Source: Reyranellaceae bacterium (lineage in GTDB: Bacteria > Pseudomonadota > Alphaproteobacteria > Reyranellales > Reyranellaceae). From it: DNA of 64,000 bases. The stretch lies in contig JALHMM010000011.1 of the NCBI GenBank assembly GCA_022844045.1, positions 40,129 through 104,128 of the forward strand, read 5' to 3'. Made by a program: the position numbers and the translations under genes. Position 1 is the stretch's first letter; each line of letters starts with the position of its first letter. The notes beneath the pieces were generated by a model. The model was not told where the DNA came from and did no database searches. It was given only the letters and a program-made list of their open reading frames with translations. This document shows, piece by piece, positions 34,780 to 45,767 of this stretch.

Positions 34780-35301
34780 TTAACGCGGCTTGCGCAGCAT
34801 CACGTAGAACGCGCCGCCGCCGCCATGCCGCGGACTGGCGGGCCGCACGCCGACCACGCGGCCGCGATTCTCCGACCGATTCAGCCAGTGCGGGAACTCG
34901 GCATGGATACGGCCGCCGACGGGGCGGTTGCCGTCGTCCTGCCGCGCCGGCTTGCCGGTGACCACCAGCGCCACGCGCGCGCCGCTCGCCTGGGCTCGCT
35001 CAAGGAACCGCGCCAGCGCCCGCTCGGCCTCGGCCAGGGTGTGGCCGTGCAGGTCGATCGAGGCGTCGGGGCTGAGCTTGCCGCGCCGCAGGCTCTCCTC
35101 CGTGGCGCGGTCCAGACCGGTGGCGGTCCGCGGGTCGAGATCCGGCAGGGGCGATGACGACGGTGCCGGCGCGGCTGCGCGGGGAACGGCGGCTGGCGCC
35201 TTCGGCGCCGGCTGAGCCGGCGGCGGCGGCGTGACGGCTCGGCGACCGCGCAAGGGCCGCGCGTCCTTCATCGCGCGATGGAAAAGATCGTCGTCGGGCA
35301 T
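34780..35301 (-). CDS. Smr-domain protein
   Basis: A 173-residue protein with a long Ala/Pro-rich unstructured N-terminus (residues 20-70) followed by a Smr domain. The family motif DLHGHTLAEAERALARFLERA begins near residue 82, and VALVVTGK marks the second loop. Stand-alone Smr proteins are nucleases acting on branched or collided RNA/DNA. The final GGGGAFYVMLRKP is also typical. It is convergent with ada, with two bases between stops. Confidence 0.9.
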   Translation of the reverse strand: MPDDDLFHRAMKDARPLRGRRAVTPPPPAQPAPKAPAAVPRAAAPAPSSSPLPDLDPRTATGLDRATEESLRRGKLSPDASIDLHGHTLAEAERALARFLERAQASGARVALVVTGKPARQDDGNRPVGGRIHAEFPHWLNRSENRGRVVGVRPASPRHGGGGAFYVMLRKPR

Positions 35302-35595
35302 GAAGATGAAGATATCACAGGGTGCAAGTCGGTCGCCGGAACGCCTGAGTTGCCTGGCTCGGCCGAAATGCCGAAAATCGCCGAACGGCGCATTACACGG
35401 AGGGTTATAAGTATTTGTAATATATAGTATTTATTCATGCTCTCAAGTCGCCGTCCCGCCGCCAAGACAACGTGGCGGACCTTCTCAAACCATCTCATTT
35501 TCGCCGTCGCCGCGACGGACCGGCCGGTGCGTTGCCGCTACGGTCCCTGTGGGCTACAACCCGCGCGCATTCGCTCCACCAGACACGAGTCCGCA

Positions 35596-36981
35596 ATGGC
35601 CGCGCCGCCAGTGCCTGCCCGCGATCCCGCCGCCGAAACCGCTTTGCGTCAGGGCATCGATCTTCTGCAGCTGGGCCGCGCCAGCGAGGCGGAGGCGCCG
35701 CTGCGCACGGCTTACGCGACCATCGGCGACCGGCCCGACATGCTGCACTTCCTCGCGGTCTCGGCCATGCAGCGCAACGATGCGCGCGAGGCCGAGCAAC
35801 TGTGGAAGCGCGCCATCGGCCGCGATCCGAAGGAGCCGATGCTGCGCTACAACTACGGCATCGCGCTGCAGGGCCTGGGCCGTCTCGACGACGCGATCCG
35901 CGAATGGCGCCAAGCGCTGCGTCTGCATCCCGACAACATCGATGCGCGGCTGCGCGTCGCGGCGGCGCTCAGCGAGAACAACCGGCTGGCGGCGGCCGAG
36001 CGCGAGTATGCCGATCTGATCCAGATCTGCGACCGGCCGGAGACGGCGCAGCGGATCATGCCGGAGGCGCTGCGTCAGGCGCGCGTCATGGCGCGATCGG
36101 CGCTGGGCTATCTGCTCTATCGGCTGGGCCGCAACGACGACGCCCTCGTCGTGCTCGACGCGGCGCTGACCGATCTGCCCGACAACGACCCGATGCGCCC
36201 GCCCGTGCTCGGCGATCGCGCCCTGGTGCTCGACATGGTCGGCCGGACCGACGAGGCGATCGCCGGTTTCGAAGGCGCGGTGCAACTGGCGCCGGGCAAC
36301 GCCAAGCTGCACAACGGCATGGGCCATGTGCTGCTGCGCGCGGGACGCGCCACCGAGGCTGAGGCCGCGTTCCGCCGCGCGATCGAGATCGAGCCCGCCT
36401 TCGCCGAGGCGACGCGCAATCTGGCGCGCGCGCGCGGGGAACAGGGCGACACAGCGGGCGCGCTCGATCATCTGTCGCTGGCGCATCAGACGGCGCCCGA
36501 CGACACCGACACGCTCTACGACATGACCACCTTGGCGCTGGAGCTGGGTGAGCCGCAGCGCGCCGTGGCGGTGCTCGAGCCGTTTCTGCAGCGCCATCCC
36601 GACGACGCGCGCGCGCTCAACAATCTCGGCATCGCCTATCTGATGCTCGACCGGGCGGGCGAGGCGCACGCGACCATGCGCAAGGCCTACAAGCTGGCGC
36701 CGGACGAGCCGCTGGTGCTGACCAATCTCGGCCGCGCGCTGGTGGCGCTGGGTCGCGCGCAGGAGGCCGAGCCGTTGCATCGCAAGGCGCTCAAGCTGCA
36801 GCCCGGCGACCCGCGCCTGCTCGGCCATTACGGGACCTGCCAGCTCGCGCTGGGCAATATCGAACAGGCGCGCGAACTCTATGTCGCGGCGCAGACCGGT
36901 CATCCCGACAATGTCGATGCGCGCCGGGGCCTGGAGCACATCGAGGCGATGCGGGCGACGCGCGGCGAGAGCCCGGCATGA
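35596..36981 (+). CDS. TPR-repeat protein, function unknown
   Basis: A 461-residue protein made of about ten tetratricopeptide repeats: NYGIALQGLGRLDDAIREWRQAL, NLGIAYLMLDRAGEAHATMR and NLGRALVALGRAQEAEPLHR are clear examples. No signal peptide or membrane segment is visible with ATG 35596; an upstream in-frame start at 35437 would add 53 residues of unrelated low-complexity sequence. The 294 bases before it contain an AT-rich patch (35390-35435) that may hold its promoter. The gene overlaps yggS by four bases, so the two are translated together. Confidence 0.88.
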   Translation: MAAPPVPARDPAAETALRQGIDLLQLGRASEAEAPLRTAYATIGDRPDMLHFLAVSAMQRNDAREAEQLWKRAIGRDPKEPMLRYNYGIALQGLGRLDDAIREWRQALRLHPDNIDARLRVAAALSENNRLAAAEREYADLIQICDRPETAQRIMPEALRQARVMARSALGYLLYRLGRNDDALVVLDAALTDLPDNDPMRPPVLGDRALVLDMVGRTDEAIAGFEGAVQLAPGNAKLHNGMGHVLLRAGRATEAEAAFRRAIEIEPAFAEATRNLARARGEQGDTAGALDHLSLAHQTAPDDTDTLYDMTTLALELGEPQRAVAVLEPFLQRHPDDARALNNLGIAYLMLDRAGEAHATMRKAYKLAPDEPLVLTNLGRALVALGRAQEAEPLHRKALKLQPGDPRLLGHYGTCQLALGNIEQARELYVAAQTGHPDNVDARRGLEHIEAMRATRGESPA

Positions 36982-37646
36982 GCGCCGCGCTCGCCGAGGT
37001 CCAGGGCCGTATCGCGGCCGCCGCGCGCGCCGCGTCGCGCGACCCCGCCGCCGTGACCCTGGTCGCGGTGTCGAAGACGCATGGTGCGGAACGCGTCGAG
37101 GAATTGCTGCGGGCGGGTCAGCGCGTGTTCGGCGAGAACCGCGTGCAGGAAGCGCAGGCGAAGTTCCCCGAGCTGAAGACGCGCTACCCCGATCTCGAGC
37201 TGCATCTCATCGGCCCGCTGCAGACCAACAAGGCGCGCGACGCCGTGGCCCTGTTCGACGTCATCGAAAGCGTCGACCGGCCCAAGCTGGCCGCCGAGCT
37301 GGCGCGCGAGATGGCCAGGCAGGGCCGGCGGCCGGCCTGCTTCGTGCAGATCAACACCGGCGAGGAAGAGCAGAAGGCCGGCATCGCACCGGGCGAGGCC
37401 GACGCTTTCATCCGCGCCTGCATCGAGGAGCACAAGCTGCCGGTGGTCGGCGTGATGTGCATCCCGCCGGCCGACGAGGAGCCGGCGTTGCACTTCGCGC
37501 TGCTGGCCAAGATCGCCCAGCGCAATGGGCTCAAGCAGGTCAGCATGGGCATGAGCGCCGATTACGAGATGGCGGTGCGCTTCGGCGCCACCCATGTGCG
37601 CGTCGGCAGCGCGCTGTTCGGTGCACGCGGCGCGCCGGCCGCCTGA
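36978..37646 (+). CDS. yggS: YggS-family pyridoxal-phosphate homeostasis protein
   Basis: A 222-residue cytoplasmic protein of the PLPBP/YggS family, which binds pyridoxal 5'-phosphate and buffers its free level. The N-terminal VTLVAVSKTHGAERVEELL holds the cofactor Lys. FGENRVQEAQAKF, LHLIGPLQTNKARDAV, VQINTGEEEQKAGIAPGEADAFI and the final MGMSADYEMAVRFGATHVRVGSALFG all match. Its ATG overlaps the TPR gene stop by four bases. Confidence 0.95.
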   Translation: MSAALAEVQGRIAAAARAASRDPAAVTLVAVSKTHGAERVEELLRAGQRVFGENRVQEAQAKFPELKTRYPDLELHLIGPLQTNKARDAVALFDVIESVDRPKLAAELAREMARQGRRPACFVQINTGEEEQKAGIAPGEADAFIRACIEEHKLPVVGVMCIPPADEEPALHFALLAKIAQRNGLKQVSMGMSADYEMAVRFGATHVRVGSALFGARGAPAA

Positions 37647-37654
37647 AACGAATG

Positions 37655-37672
37655 GGGCGGCCGAAGCCGCCC
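37655..37672 (-). terminator. hairpin downstream of the OmpA-family gene
   Basis: On the minus strand GGGCGGC and GCCGCCC flank a TTCG loop closed by C-G, the very stable UUCG tetraloop. It sits 25 bases after the stop of the gene at 37698. Only a short, broken T tract follows (CATTCGTTTC), so termination may be partial. The yggS stop lies nine bases to the left, and the same hairpin may end transcripts from both sides. Confidence 0.6.
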
Positions 37673-37697
37673 GATCGCCAGACGATCAATGACCCGA

Positions 37698-38867
37698 TCA
37701 GAAGGTGATCTCGACACGCCGGTTCTGCGGCTCGCGCACGCCGTCGGCGGTCTGGACCAGCGGCTGGCTTTCGCCGTGGCCGACCACGGCGATCTGGTCC
37801 GCCGGGACGCCCTCGCGCACGAGCTGGTCCTTGACCGCGTTGGCGCGGCGCAGCGACAGCGCCATGTTGTAATCGTCGCCGCCCGAACGGTCGGCATGGC
37901 CGCTGACGTTCAGCCGTGTGGCACGGCCGGCCTTGGCGTCGTTGGCGGCCTGGCGGATGGTGGTCGCCGCCGTTTCGGTGACGTTAGCGCGGTCGAAGTC
38001 GAAGAACACCATGTAGCTGCGACCGCTCGCCGGCGGTGCGGCGGGCGCCGCGGCCGGCGGGGGCGCCGCACCGCGCGGGCCTGACAGGTTATAGGTCAGG
38101 CGCACGAATGGCCCGGCCGAGACTGCGGTGCCGCGTGCCATGCCGCCGTTGAAGGCGGTGTTGAACAGCGCGTCGATGCGCGCGCCGCCGGTGATCGCCA
38201 GCGACGGCGTGTCGGCAAAGCGGTATTGCACGCCCACCTCGCCGCCGACCACCGGCACCAGGCGCCAGTAGCCACTGCCGTTGGGCGTGCCGACTTCGCT
38301 GAAGCTGCCGGCGAGCAGCGAACCGTCGACGCTGCCGACCAAGCCGAGATTCTCGGTAAAGAAGGTCTGGCCGCTGAGGCCGATACGCGGGCCGATGCCC
38401 CAGACGTTGCGATGAGCCTGCGTGCCGATCGCCGGGGCAACGGCGTCCTGGTTAAAGTGCAGGCCGCGGATGCCGCCGAAGACGCGGATCGCGGTGTCGC
38501 TGCCCATGTTCATGCTGTAGCCGGCCTCGAGGTCGACGTATTGGTAGCGCGACGAGGTGTCCAGCCGCGCGGCGCCGATGGTCGAGGAATCGTTACGATG
38601 CCATTGCGCGCCGCCCCCCAGCGCGTAGTCCCAAGGCGAGTTCGTCTTGAAGCCGACAATGCCGCTGAAGCCCGGGCCACTGCGCGGCCGCGCGTTCAAA
38701 CCTGCGCCCGGGCCGGCCTGGGCGCCGTCCCAGTTCCATCTCCACAGCCCGGTCGCCCCGGCGTAGAAGCCGGGCTGCTCGGGAACCTGCGCTTGGGCGA
38801 CGCTGGCGATGCCAACGGCGAGCGCGGTCGAGGCGGCAAGAAGCAGGGAGCGATGAACGCGGTGCAT
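37698..38867 (-). CDS. OmpA-family outer-membrane protein
   Basis: A 389-residue outer-membrane protein. A signal peptide (HRSLLLAASTALAVGIASVAQA) is followed by an N-terminal eight-strand-type beta-barrel (YAGATGLWRWNWDG, YQYVDLEAGYSMNMG). After a Pro/Ala-rich hinge (GAAPPPAAAPAAPPA) comes the OmpA peptidoglycan-binding domain with FFDFDRANVT, NVSGHADRSG, LSLRRANAVKDQLVREGV and the final EPQNRRVEITF. ATG 38867 is set by GGAG six bases before it; a longer upstream frame lacks a signal. It likely anchors the outer membrane to peptidoglycan. Confidence 0.9.
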   Translation of the reverse strand: MHRVHRSLLLAASTALAVGIASVAQAQVPEQPGFYAGATGLWRWNWDGAQAGPGAGLNARPRSGPGFSGIVGFKTNSPWDYALGGGAQWHRNDSSTIGAARLDTSSRYQYVDLEAGYSMNMGSDTAIRVFGGIRGLHFNQDAVAPAIGTQAHRNVWGIGPRIGLSGQTFFTENLGLVGSVDGSLLAGSFSEVGTPNGSGYWRLVPVVGGEVGVQYRFADTPSLAITGGARIDALFNTAFNGGMARGTAVSAGPFVRLTYNLSGPRGAAPPPAAAPAAPPASGRSYMVFFDFDRANVTETAATTIRQAANDAKAGRATRLNVSGHADRSGGDDYNMALSLRRANAVKDQLVREGVPADQIAVVGHGESQPLVQTADGVREPQNRRVEITF

Positions 38868-39006
38868 CGGGAGCTCCGGGCCTGGATAGCGATGCACGGG
38901 TAACGCCGGGCAAATCATTTGGTGGCGCTGGCGCGACGACCTTGCGAAGACTGTGTGACGTCGAAGCCACAATTGGCCCGATGATGTCGGAAAATGAGGC
39001 GAAGCC

Positions 39007-39990
39007 TTGCCGCAAGGAGCGCGAGAGAAAGTCGACGGGTGGTTGAATCTCGACAAGCCGGTCGGGCTCGGCTCAACGCCGGCGGTGGGTCGCGTGCGGC
39101 GTCTGTTCAACGCCGCCAAGGTCGGCCATGGCGGTACCCTCGATCCGCTGGCCAGCGGCGTGCTGCCGATCGCGCTGGGCGAGGCGACCAAGACCGTCCA
39201 GTGGGTCATGGACGGACGCAAGGTCTACCGCTTCGCCATCGCCTTCGGGCGAGCCACCGCCACGGACGACCTCGAAGGGGCGGTCGTTGCGCAATCGGCC
39301 ACGCGCCCCTCCGACGACGACCTACGCTCGGTGCTCAACGATTTCACCGGCGAGATCGACCAGGTGCCGCCAGCCTTCTCGGCCCTGAAGATCGCTGGCG
39401 CGCGGGCCTATGACCTGGCTCGCAGGGGCGAGACGGTGGAACTGGCGAGCCGGCGTGTGCGGGTCGACCGGCTGCAGTTGCTGGCCCGTCCCTCGGCCGA
39501 TCTGGCGGAATTGGAGGTCGAATGCGGCAAGGGCACGTATGTTCGCTCGCTGGCCCGCGATATCGCCCGGGCGGTCGGCAGCGTCGGGCATGTCGCGGCC
39601 TTGCGCCGGACAGTCTGTGGTCCATTTCGCATTGAGGGCGCGGCAACTATGGCCACGCTCGAGGAGGCGGCCGCGAATTCGCTTTCCAACCCAGGTGCTT
39701 TCGGGCATAAGCCCGCGCTTCTCGGGCATTTGTGGCCCGTCGTGACCGCGCTGGACGACATCCCGGCGCTGGCCTTGACGGACCGGCAGGCCGACCGCCT
39801 CTCAGGAGGCGTCGCTTTGCCGATGGCCGAGATTGCCGGCGCTCAGGCGCCGACGATCGGGACGATGTCGCCCGCCGAGGGATCGGCCGAGCCTGCGCTA
39901 GTCGTGCGGGCGATGGCCGGGGCGCGGTTGGTGGCGATCGCCCGTGTCGACGGTGATCTGCTGCGGCCGGTACGCGTCCTCAACCTCTGA
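39007..39990 (+). CDS. truB: tRNA pseudouridine synthase B
   Basis: Makes pseudouridine 55 in the T-loop of tRNAs. The 327-residue product shows VDGWLNLDKPVGLGSTPAV at the start, KVGHGGTLDPLASGVLPIALGEATK with the catalytic Asp, YRFAIAFGRATATDDLEG, and VECGKGTYVRSLARDIARAVG. No ATG is in frame, so TTG 39007 is assumed; a second TTG at 39052 would remove the basic leader. It is first in the truB-rpsO-pnp order. Confidence 0.95.
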   Translation: MPQGAREKVDGWLNLDKPVGLGSTPAVGRVRRLFNAAKVGHGGTLDPLASGVLPIALGEATKTVQWVMDGRKVYRFAIAFGRATATDDLEGAVVAQSATRPSDDDLRSVLNDFTGEIDQVPPAFSALKIAGARAYDLARRGETVELASRRVRVDRLQLLARPSADLAELEVECGKGTYVRSLARDIARAVGSVGHVAALRRTVCGPFRIEGAATMATLEEAAANSLSNPGAFGHKPALLGHLWPVVTALDDIPALALTDRQADRLSGGVALPMAEIAGAQAPTIGTMSPAEGSAEPALVVRAMAGARLVAIARVDGDLLRPVRVLNL

Positions 39991-40005
39991 AAACGGGAGT
40001 CCCCG

Positions 40006-40275
40006 ATGTCGGTCACGGCCGAGCGCAAAGCTGAGATCCTCAAGACCTACGCCATCAAGGAAAACGACACCGGTTCGCCGGAGGTCCAGGTCGCGCTGCT
40101 CAGCGAGCGCATCAATAACCTCACCGAGCACTTCAAGGGCCACGTGAAGGATCATCATTCGCGTCGCGGTCTGCTCAAGATGGTGAGCCAGCGCCGTCGA
40201 CTGCTCGATTACCTCAAGGACCGCGACAGCAAGCGCTACGACACGTTGATCGAGCGCCTGGGTCTGCGTCGTTAG
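40006..40275 (+). CDS. rpsO: 30S ribosomal protein S15
   Basis: An 89-residue primary 16S rRNA-binding protein of the small subunit's platform. The sequence follows the family without a gap: [47 protein letters not shown] and the final [13 protein letters not shown]. It is 15 bases after truB, and the hairpin terminator at 40285 sits before pnp, giving the conserved arrangement. Confidence 0.99.
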   Translation: MSVTAERKAEILKTYAIKENDTGSPEVQVALLSERINNLTEHFKGHVKDHHSRRGLLKMVSQRRRLLDYLKDRDSKRYDTLIERLGLRR

Positions 40276-40284
40276 AGGAGTACC

Positions 40285-40311
40285 GGCCCCGCCAATGTGG
40301 TGGGGCCGTTT
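40285..40311 (+). terminator. rpsO terminator
   Basis: GGCCCCGCCA (40285-40294) pairs with TGGTGGGGCC (40298-40307), ten pairs with one G-T, closing on ATG. A short GTTT follows. It lies nine bases after the rpsO stop. The rest of the 211-base gap before pnp is GC-rich with inverted segments (40320-40360); in other bacteria the equivalent leader is cut by RNase III and autoregulates pnp. Confidence 0.65.
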
Positions 40312-40486
40312 CGCGTCGAGGCACCGGTTACCCGCGCGGTAACGCGACCGGCGCTTCGACTTCGCAGGACAACCGTCGGACCAGGGGCGAGAGCGAACGG
40401 TTCCGGCGGTCCCGTCATCGCATAGGGCGATCGGCGGGCGGCGCGCGTCGCGGGGCGTGGCGTCGATTGGGAAAGGACTGACCGTT

Positions 40487-42667
<2,181 letters not shown>

Positions 42668-42690
42668 TCTCGGGCGAACACAAGAACACG

Positions 42691-42717
42691 AACGGCGGCC
42701 CGCGGGCCGCCGTTTCT
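42691..42717. terminator. bidirectional terminator between pnp and the orphan gene
   Basis: The 24-base run 42691-42714 is a perfect palindrome: AACGGCGGCCCG followed by its reverse complement. T residues follow it on the plus strand (GTTTC), and the A pair at the left gives a short run in the other direction. It lies 24 bases after pnp and 11 before the stop of the minus-strand gene, so it can serve both. Confidence 0.8.
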
Positions 42718-42727
42718 GGTTTGATAT

Positions 42728-43312
42728 CTAGTCGGACACCAGCCGCGTGACGCTCATGATCCGCCCGGTCATGCTGCCGACATTCGGCGTGACGGCGTCC
42801 AGCCGCGTCACAGAGACCGTCCTGGCGACTTGGTTTATGCTCGCCACCGTTATGGCCGCGGCGCCGGTGAGCATGAAGCCCGGGTTGTAGACGCCGATTA
42901 CCTTTTTGAAGAGCACGCGCTTGCCGGCGAGTTCCCGGCATCGACCCCAGGATGCGAGGTTCTCGTCTTTCGGACTCTCGCGAGAGAGGTGCGCGGCGTA
43001 GATCCGGCCGTCGCACTCCCCCACCTCGAACACACACCCGCTGAAAGGGCCGGACGCCGCCCAGGTGTGGCCTTCCTTCAGAAAGCCAAAGACGTTGGCC
43101 TTGGCGACGTAGGGGATCCAGACGCCAGTCCCGCCATCCAGAGTCTTGTCGACCTTGGTGAAGGTCAGCGTTTTGCGCTGATTGTCCAAAACCATATTGC
43201 CACGGACCGTCTTCTTCTTATTGTCGCCTGGATCGGCGCTCGTGAAGACATCGCGCTCGCTGATCGAACAATGACCATTGAAGGCGAGCGTTCTCAGATC
43301 GTCGTACTTCAT
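42728..43312 (-). CDS. hypothetical protein
   Basis: A 194-residue protein I do not recognise. It has a start (MKYDDLRTLAFNGHCS) and codon use like its neighbours, and no signal peptide or membrane segment. The sequence suggests a beta-rich soluble protein: VRGNMVLDNQRKTLTFTKVDKTL, WIPYVAKANVFGFLKEGHTW and GCVFEVGECDGRIYAAHLSRES. Several Cys are spaced irregularly. The Thr/Arg-rich end (TRLDAVTPNVGSMTGRIMSVTRLVSD) looks like a paired strand repeat. Nothing in its surroundings (pnp, cysK) suggests its role. It may be lineage-specific. Confidence 0.7.
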   Translation of the reverse strand: MKYDDLRTLAFNGHCSISERDVFTSADPGDNKKKTVRGNMVLDNQRKTLTFTKVDKTLDGGTGVWIPYVAKANVFGFLKEGHTWAASGPFSGCVFEVGECDGRIYAAHLSRESPKDENLASWGRCRELAGKRVLFKKVIGVYNPGFMLTGAAAITVASINQVARTVSVTRLDAVTPNVGSMTGRIMSVTRLVSD

Positions 43313-43443
43313 CGCCCTCTCCCCCGGAACCCGTGGGCTGAAGAAGTAAAGCTATTGGCGGTCCCTGCGCGCGTCCATGCTAATCGCAGCGCCACCTTGT
43401 ATAGTTGTGGCGTGAGTTGCGAGTCACGAGGGAGGCTACCGTC

Positions 43444-44403
43444 ATGGCTATCACGCCTGAGTTCCGCGGCCGGATCTACGACAGTATCGTCGACACCATC
43501 GGCGCGACGCCGCTGGTGCGGCTGTCAAAGCTGGCAGCCAAGCGCGGCGTGAAGGCCGACATCATCGGCAAACTGGAGTTCTTCAACCCCCTGGGCTCGG
43601 TGAAGGACCGCATCGGTTTCGCGATGATCGACGTCGCCGAGAAGGCGGGTCGCATCACACCGGGCAAGTCGACCCTGATCGAACCGACCTCGGGCAATAC
43701 CGGCATCGGCCTCGCCTTTGTCGCCGCGGCGAGGGGCTATCGGCTGATCCTCACCATGCCGGAATCGATGTCGATCGAGCGGCGCAAGATGCTGAAATTC
43801 CTCGGCGCCGAACTCGACCTGACGCCGCGCGAGAAGGGCATGAAGGGCGCCATCGCGCGCGCCGAGGAGCTGGCGAAGACGATTCCCGACAGCTTCATCC
43901 CGCAGCAATTCCAGAATCCATCCAACCCCGCGATCCATCGCCAGACCACGGCCGAGGAGATCTGGAAGGACACCGGCGGTCAGCTCGACATCTTCGTGTC
44001 GGGGGTGGGCACTGGCGGCACGATCACCGGCGTCGGCGAGGTGCTCAAGCCGCGCCTGCCCAATCTCAAGGTCTACGCCGTCGAGCCCGAGGACAGCGCC
44101 GTGATCTCCGGCAACCCACCCGGCCCGCATCCCATCCAGGGCATCGGCGCCGGCTTTATTCCCGACAACCTGAACAAGGCGGTGGTCGACGGCGTGATCC
44201 GCATCGCCAACGCCAACGCCTTCGCCACCGCGCGCGAGGTCGCCGCGGTCGAGGGCCTGCCGGTGGGCATCTCCTCAGGCGCCGCCATCGCCGCCGCGCT
44301 CGAACTCGGCGCCAAGAAGGAGAACGAGGGCAAACGCATCGTCGTCATCGTCCCGTCCTTCGCCGAACGCTACCTCTCGACCGCGCTGTTCGATGGGTAT
44401 TGA
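43444..44403 (+). CDS. cysK: cysteine synthase A
   Basis: Makes L-cysteine from O-acetylserine and sulfide with pyridoxal phosphate. The 319-residue product has the cofactor Lys in [19 protein letters not shown], the phosphate loop [38 protein letters not shown], and [23 protein letters not shown] 43444 is taken; 13 earlier in-frame codons lack family similarity. A promoter-like TTGTATAGTTGTGG lies about 40 bases upstream. The gene is monocistronic and followed by a palindromic repeat element. Confidence 0.97.
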   Translation: MAITPEFRGRIYDSIVDTIGATPLVRLSKLAAKRGVKADIIGKLEFFNPLGSVKDRIGFAMIDVAEKAGRITPGKSTLIEPTSGNTGIGLAFVAAARGYRLILTMPESMSIERRKMLKFLGAELDLTPREKGMKGAIARAEELAKTIPDSFIPQQFQNPSNPAIHRQTTAEEIWKDTGGQLDIFVSGVGTGGTITGVGEVLKPRLPNLKVYAVEPEDSAVISGNPPGPHPIQGIGAGFIPDNLNKAVVDGVIRIANANAFATAREVAAVEGLPVGISSGAAIAAALELGAKKENEGKRIVVIVPSFAERYLSTALFDGY

Positions 44404-44410
44404 TCTCATT

Positions 44411-44535
44411 CTCCCTCTCCCCGCGAGCGGGGAGAGGGTCGGGGTGAGGGGGAGCTTCAGGTTGCGCAGGATCGTCGTGCGTCACTCGATGCAGCCCCGC
44501 ACCCCAACCCTCTCCCCGCAGGCGGGGAGAGGGAG
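44411..44535. repeat. paired palindromic intergenic element
   Basis: Two hairpins of the form CCCTCTCCCCGC-N2-GCGGGGAGAGGG lie at 44413-44438 and 44508-44533, each with a perfect twelve-pair stem and a two-base loop (GA or AG). Next to each is TCGGGGTGAGGGG or its near reverse complement, so the two units form one large inverted pair around a 60-base non-repetitive middle. Such BIME-like pairs are common between alphaproteobacterial genes and may stabilise the cysK mRNA 3' end. This family differs from the repeat at 46247 and 51198. Confidence 0.75.
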
Positions 44536-44581
44536 TTGCTGCTAGGCTCCGCTCCGTTCAACGCCTTCAGGAGGAAACGCC

Positions 44582-44905
44582 ATGATCTTCGACATGCGCA
44601 CCTATGTCTGCCGCCCGGGCACGATCAACGCCCATCTCAAGCTCTACGAGGAGTACGGCAAGGCGCCGCAGACCAAGCATCTCGGCCAGCCGGTGTTCTA
44701 CGCCGTCACCGAGACCGGCCTGGTCAACAGCTTCGTCCATATCTGGGCCTATGACGACGCCGGTGATCGCGCCAAGAAGCGCGCGGCGATGATGGCCGAT
44801 CCCGACTGGCAGGTTTACCTGAAGAAGAGCAGCGAGCTGGGCGCGCTGATCCAGCAGAACAACTCGATCATGAACGAAGTGCCGTTCTTCAAGGTCAAGC
44901 GCTGA
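44582..44905 (+). CDS. NIPSNAP-family protein
   Basis: A 107-residue protein with the NIPSNAP pattern: MIFDMRTYVCRPGTINAHLKLYEEYG at the N-terminus, VNSFVHIWAYDDAGDRAKKRAAM in the middle and a final NSIMNEVPFFKVKR. The fold is a ferredoxin-like dimer; the biochemical role is unknown. A good AGGAGG sits ahead of the ATG by six bases. It follows the palindromic element and precedes the MoeB-like gene by 37 bases. Confidence 0.88.
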   Translation: MIFDMRTYVCRPGTINAHLKLYEEYGKAPQTKHLGQPVFYAVTETGLVNSFVHIWAYDDAGDRAKKRAAMMADPDWQVYLKKSSELGALIQQNNSIMNEVPFFKVKR

Positions 44906-44942
44906 GCCTTCCGGCGAGATGTGGCGTGCTATAAGCGCCGGC

Positions 44943-45767
44943 ATGGACTTCACCGAGGCCCAGCTTCAGCGCTACGCGCGCCACATCATCCTGCCGGAGA
45001 TCGGCGGCATCGGTCAGGCCAAGCTGCGCCAGGCCAAGGTGCTGGTGGTCGGCGCTGGCGGGCTGGGCGCGCCCCTGCTGCAATACCTCGCCGCCGCCGG
45101 CATCGGCACCTTGGGCGTGATCGACCACGACACGGTCAGCCTGTCGAACCTGCAGCGCCAGGTGATCCATCGCACCGCCGATCTCGGCGTGCGCAAGGTC
45201 GACAGCGCGCGCCGCGCGCTGGCCGAGATCAATCCCGAGTGCGAGGTCGTTACCATCGCCGAGCGACTGACCGCCGGCAACGCGATGGCGACGGTCAGCG
45301 GCTACGACATTGTCGCCGACGGGTCGGACAATTTCGCCACCCGCTATCTGCTGACCGACGCCTGCTACCTGGCGCGCCGCACGCTGGTGGCGGCGGCCAT
45401 CCTGCGCTTCGAGGCGCAGCTCTCGACCTGGAAGGCGCATCTGGGTGCGCCGCATCCCTGCTATCGCTGCCTGTTCCCCGAACCACCGCCGCCCGATTCG
45501 GTGCCGAGTTGCGCCGCCGCCGGCGTGCTGGGCGCGATGGCCGGCACGATCGGCGCCTGGCAGGCGACCGAGATGGTGAAGGAGATCCTCGGCGTCGGCG
45601 ACTCGTTGTCCGGCACGTTGCTGCTCTACGACGCGCTGGGCGCGCAGGTCGAACGTCTGGAGATCCAGAAGCGCGACGATTGCCCGCTCTGCGGCGCGCA
45701 TCCGCAAATCACATCGCTCGACGCGCCGCTCGCCCGTGCCAGCTACGACGAGGTTTACTGTGGCTGA
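44943..45767 (+). CDS. moeB: MoeB/ThiF-family adenylyltransferase
   Basis: Adenylates the C-terminus of a small sulfur-carrier protein (MoaD or ThiS type). The 274-residue product has the start YARHIILPEIGGIGQAKL, the nucleotide site VVGAGGLGAPLLQYLAAAGIG, DHDTVSLSNLQRQVIH and DGSDNFATRYLL. A zinc site is visible as CYRC and CPLC. A Cys in SCAAAGVLGAM sits where partners form thioesters. No rhodanese tail is present. I call it MoeB by similarity, but ThiF cannot be excluded. It overlaps the DsrE gene by eight bases. Confidence 0.88.
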   Translation: MDFTEAQLQRYARHIILPEIGGIGQAKLRQAKVLVVGAGGLGAPLLQYLAAAGIGTLGVIDHDTVSLSNLQRQVIHRTADLGVRKVDSARRALAEINPECEVVTIAERLTAGNAMATVSGYDIVADGSDNFATRYLLTDACYLARRTLVAAAILRFEAQLSTWKAHLGAPHPCYRCLFPEPPPPDSVPSCAAAGVLGAMAGTIGAWQATEMVKEILGVGDSLSGTLLLYDALGAQVERLEIQKRDDCPLCGAHPQITSLDAPLARASYDEVYCG

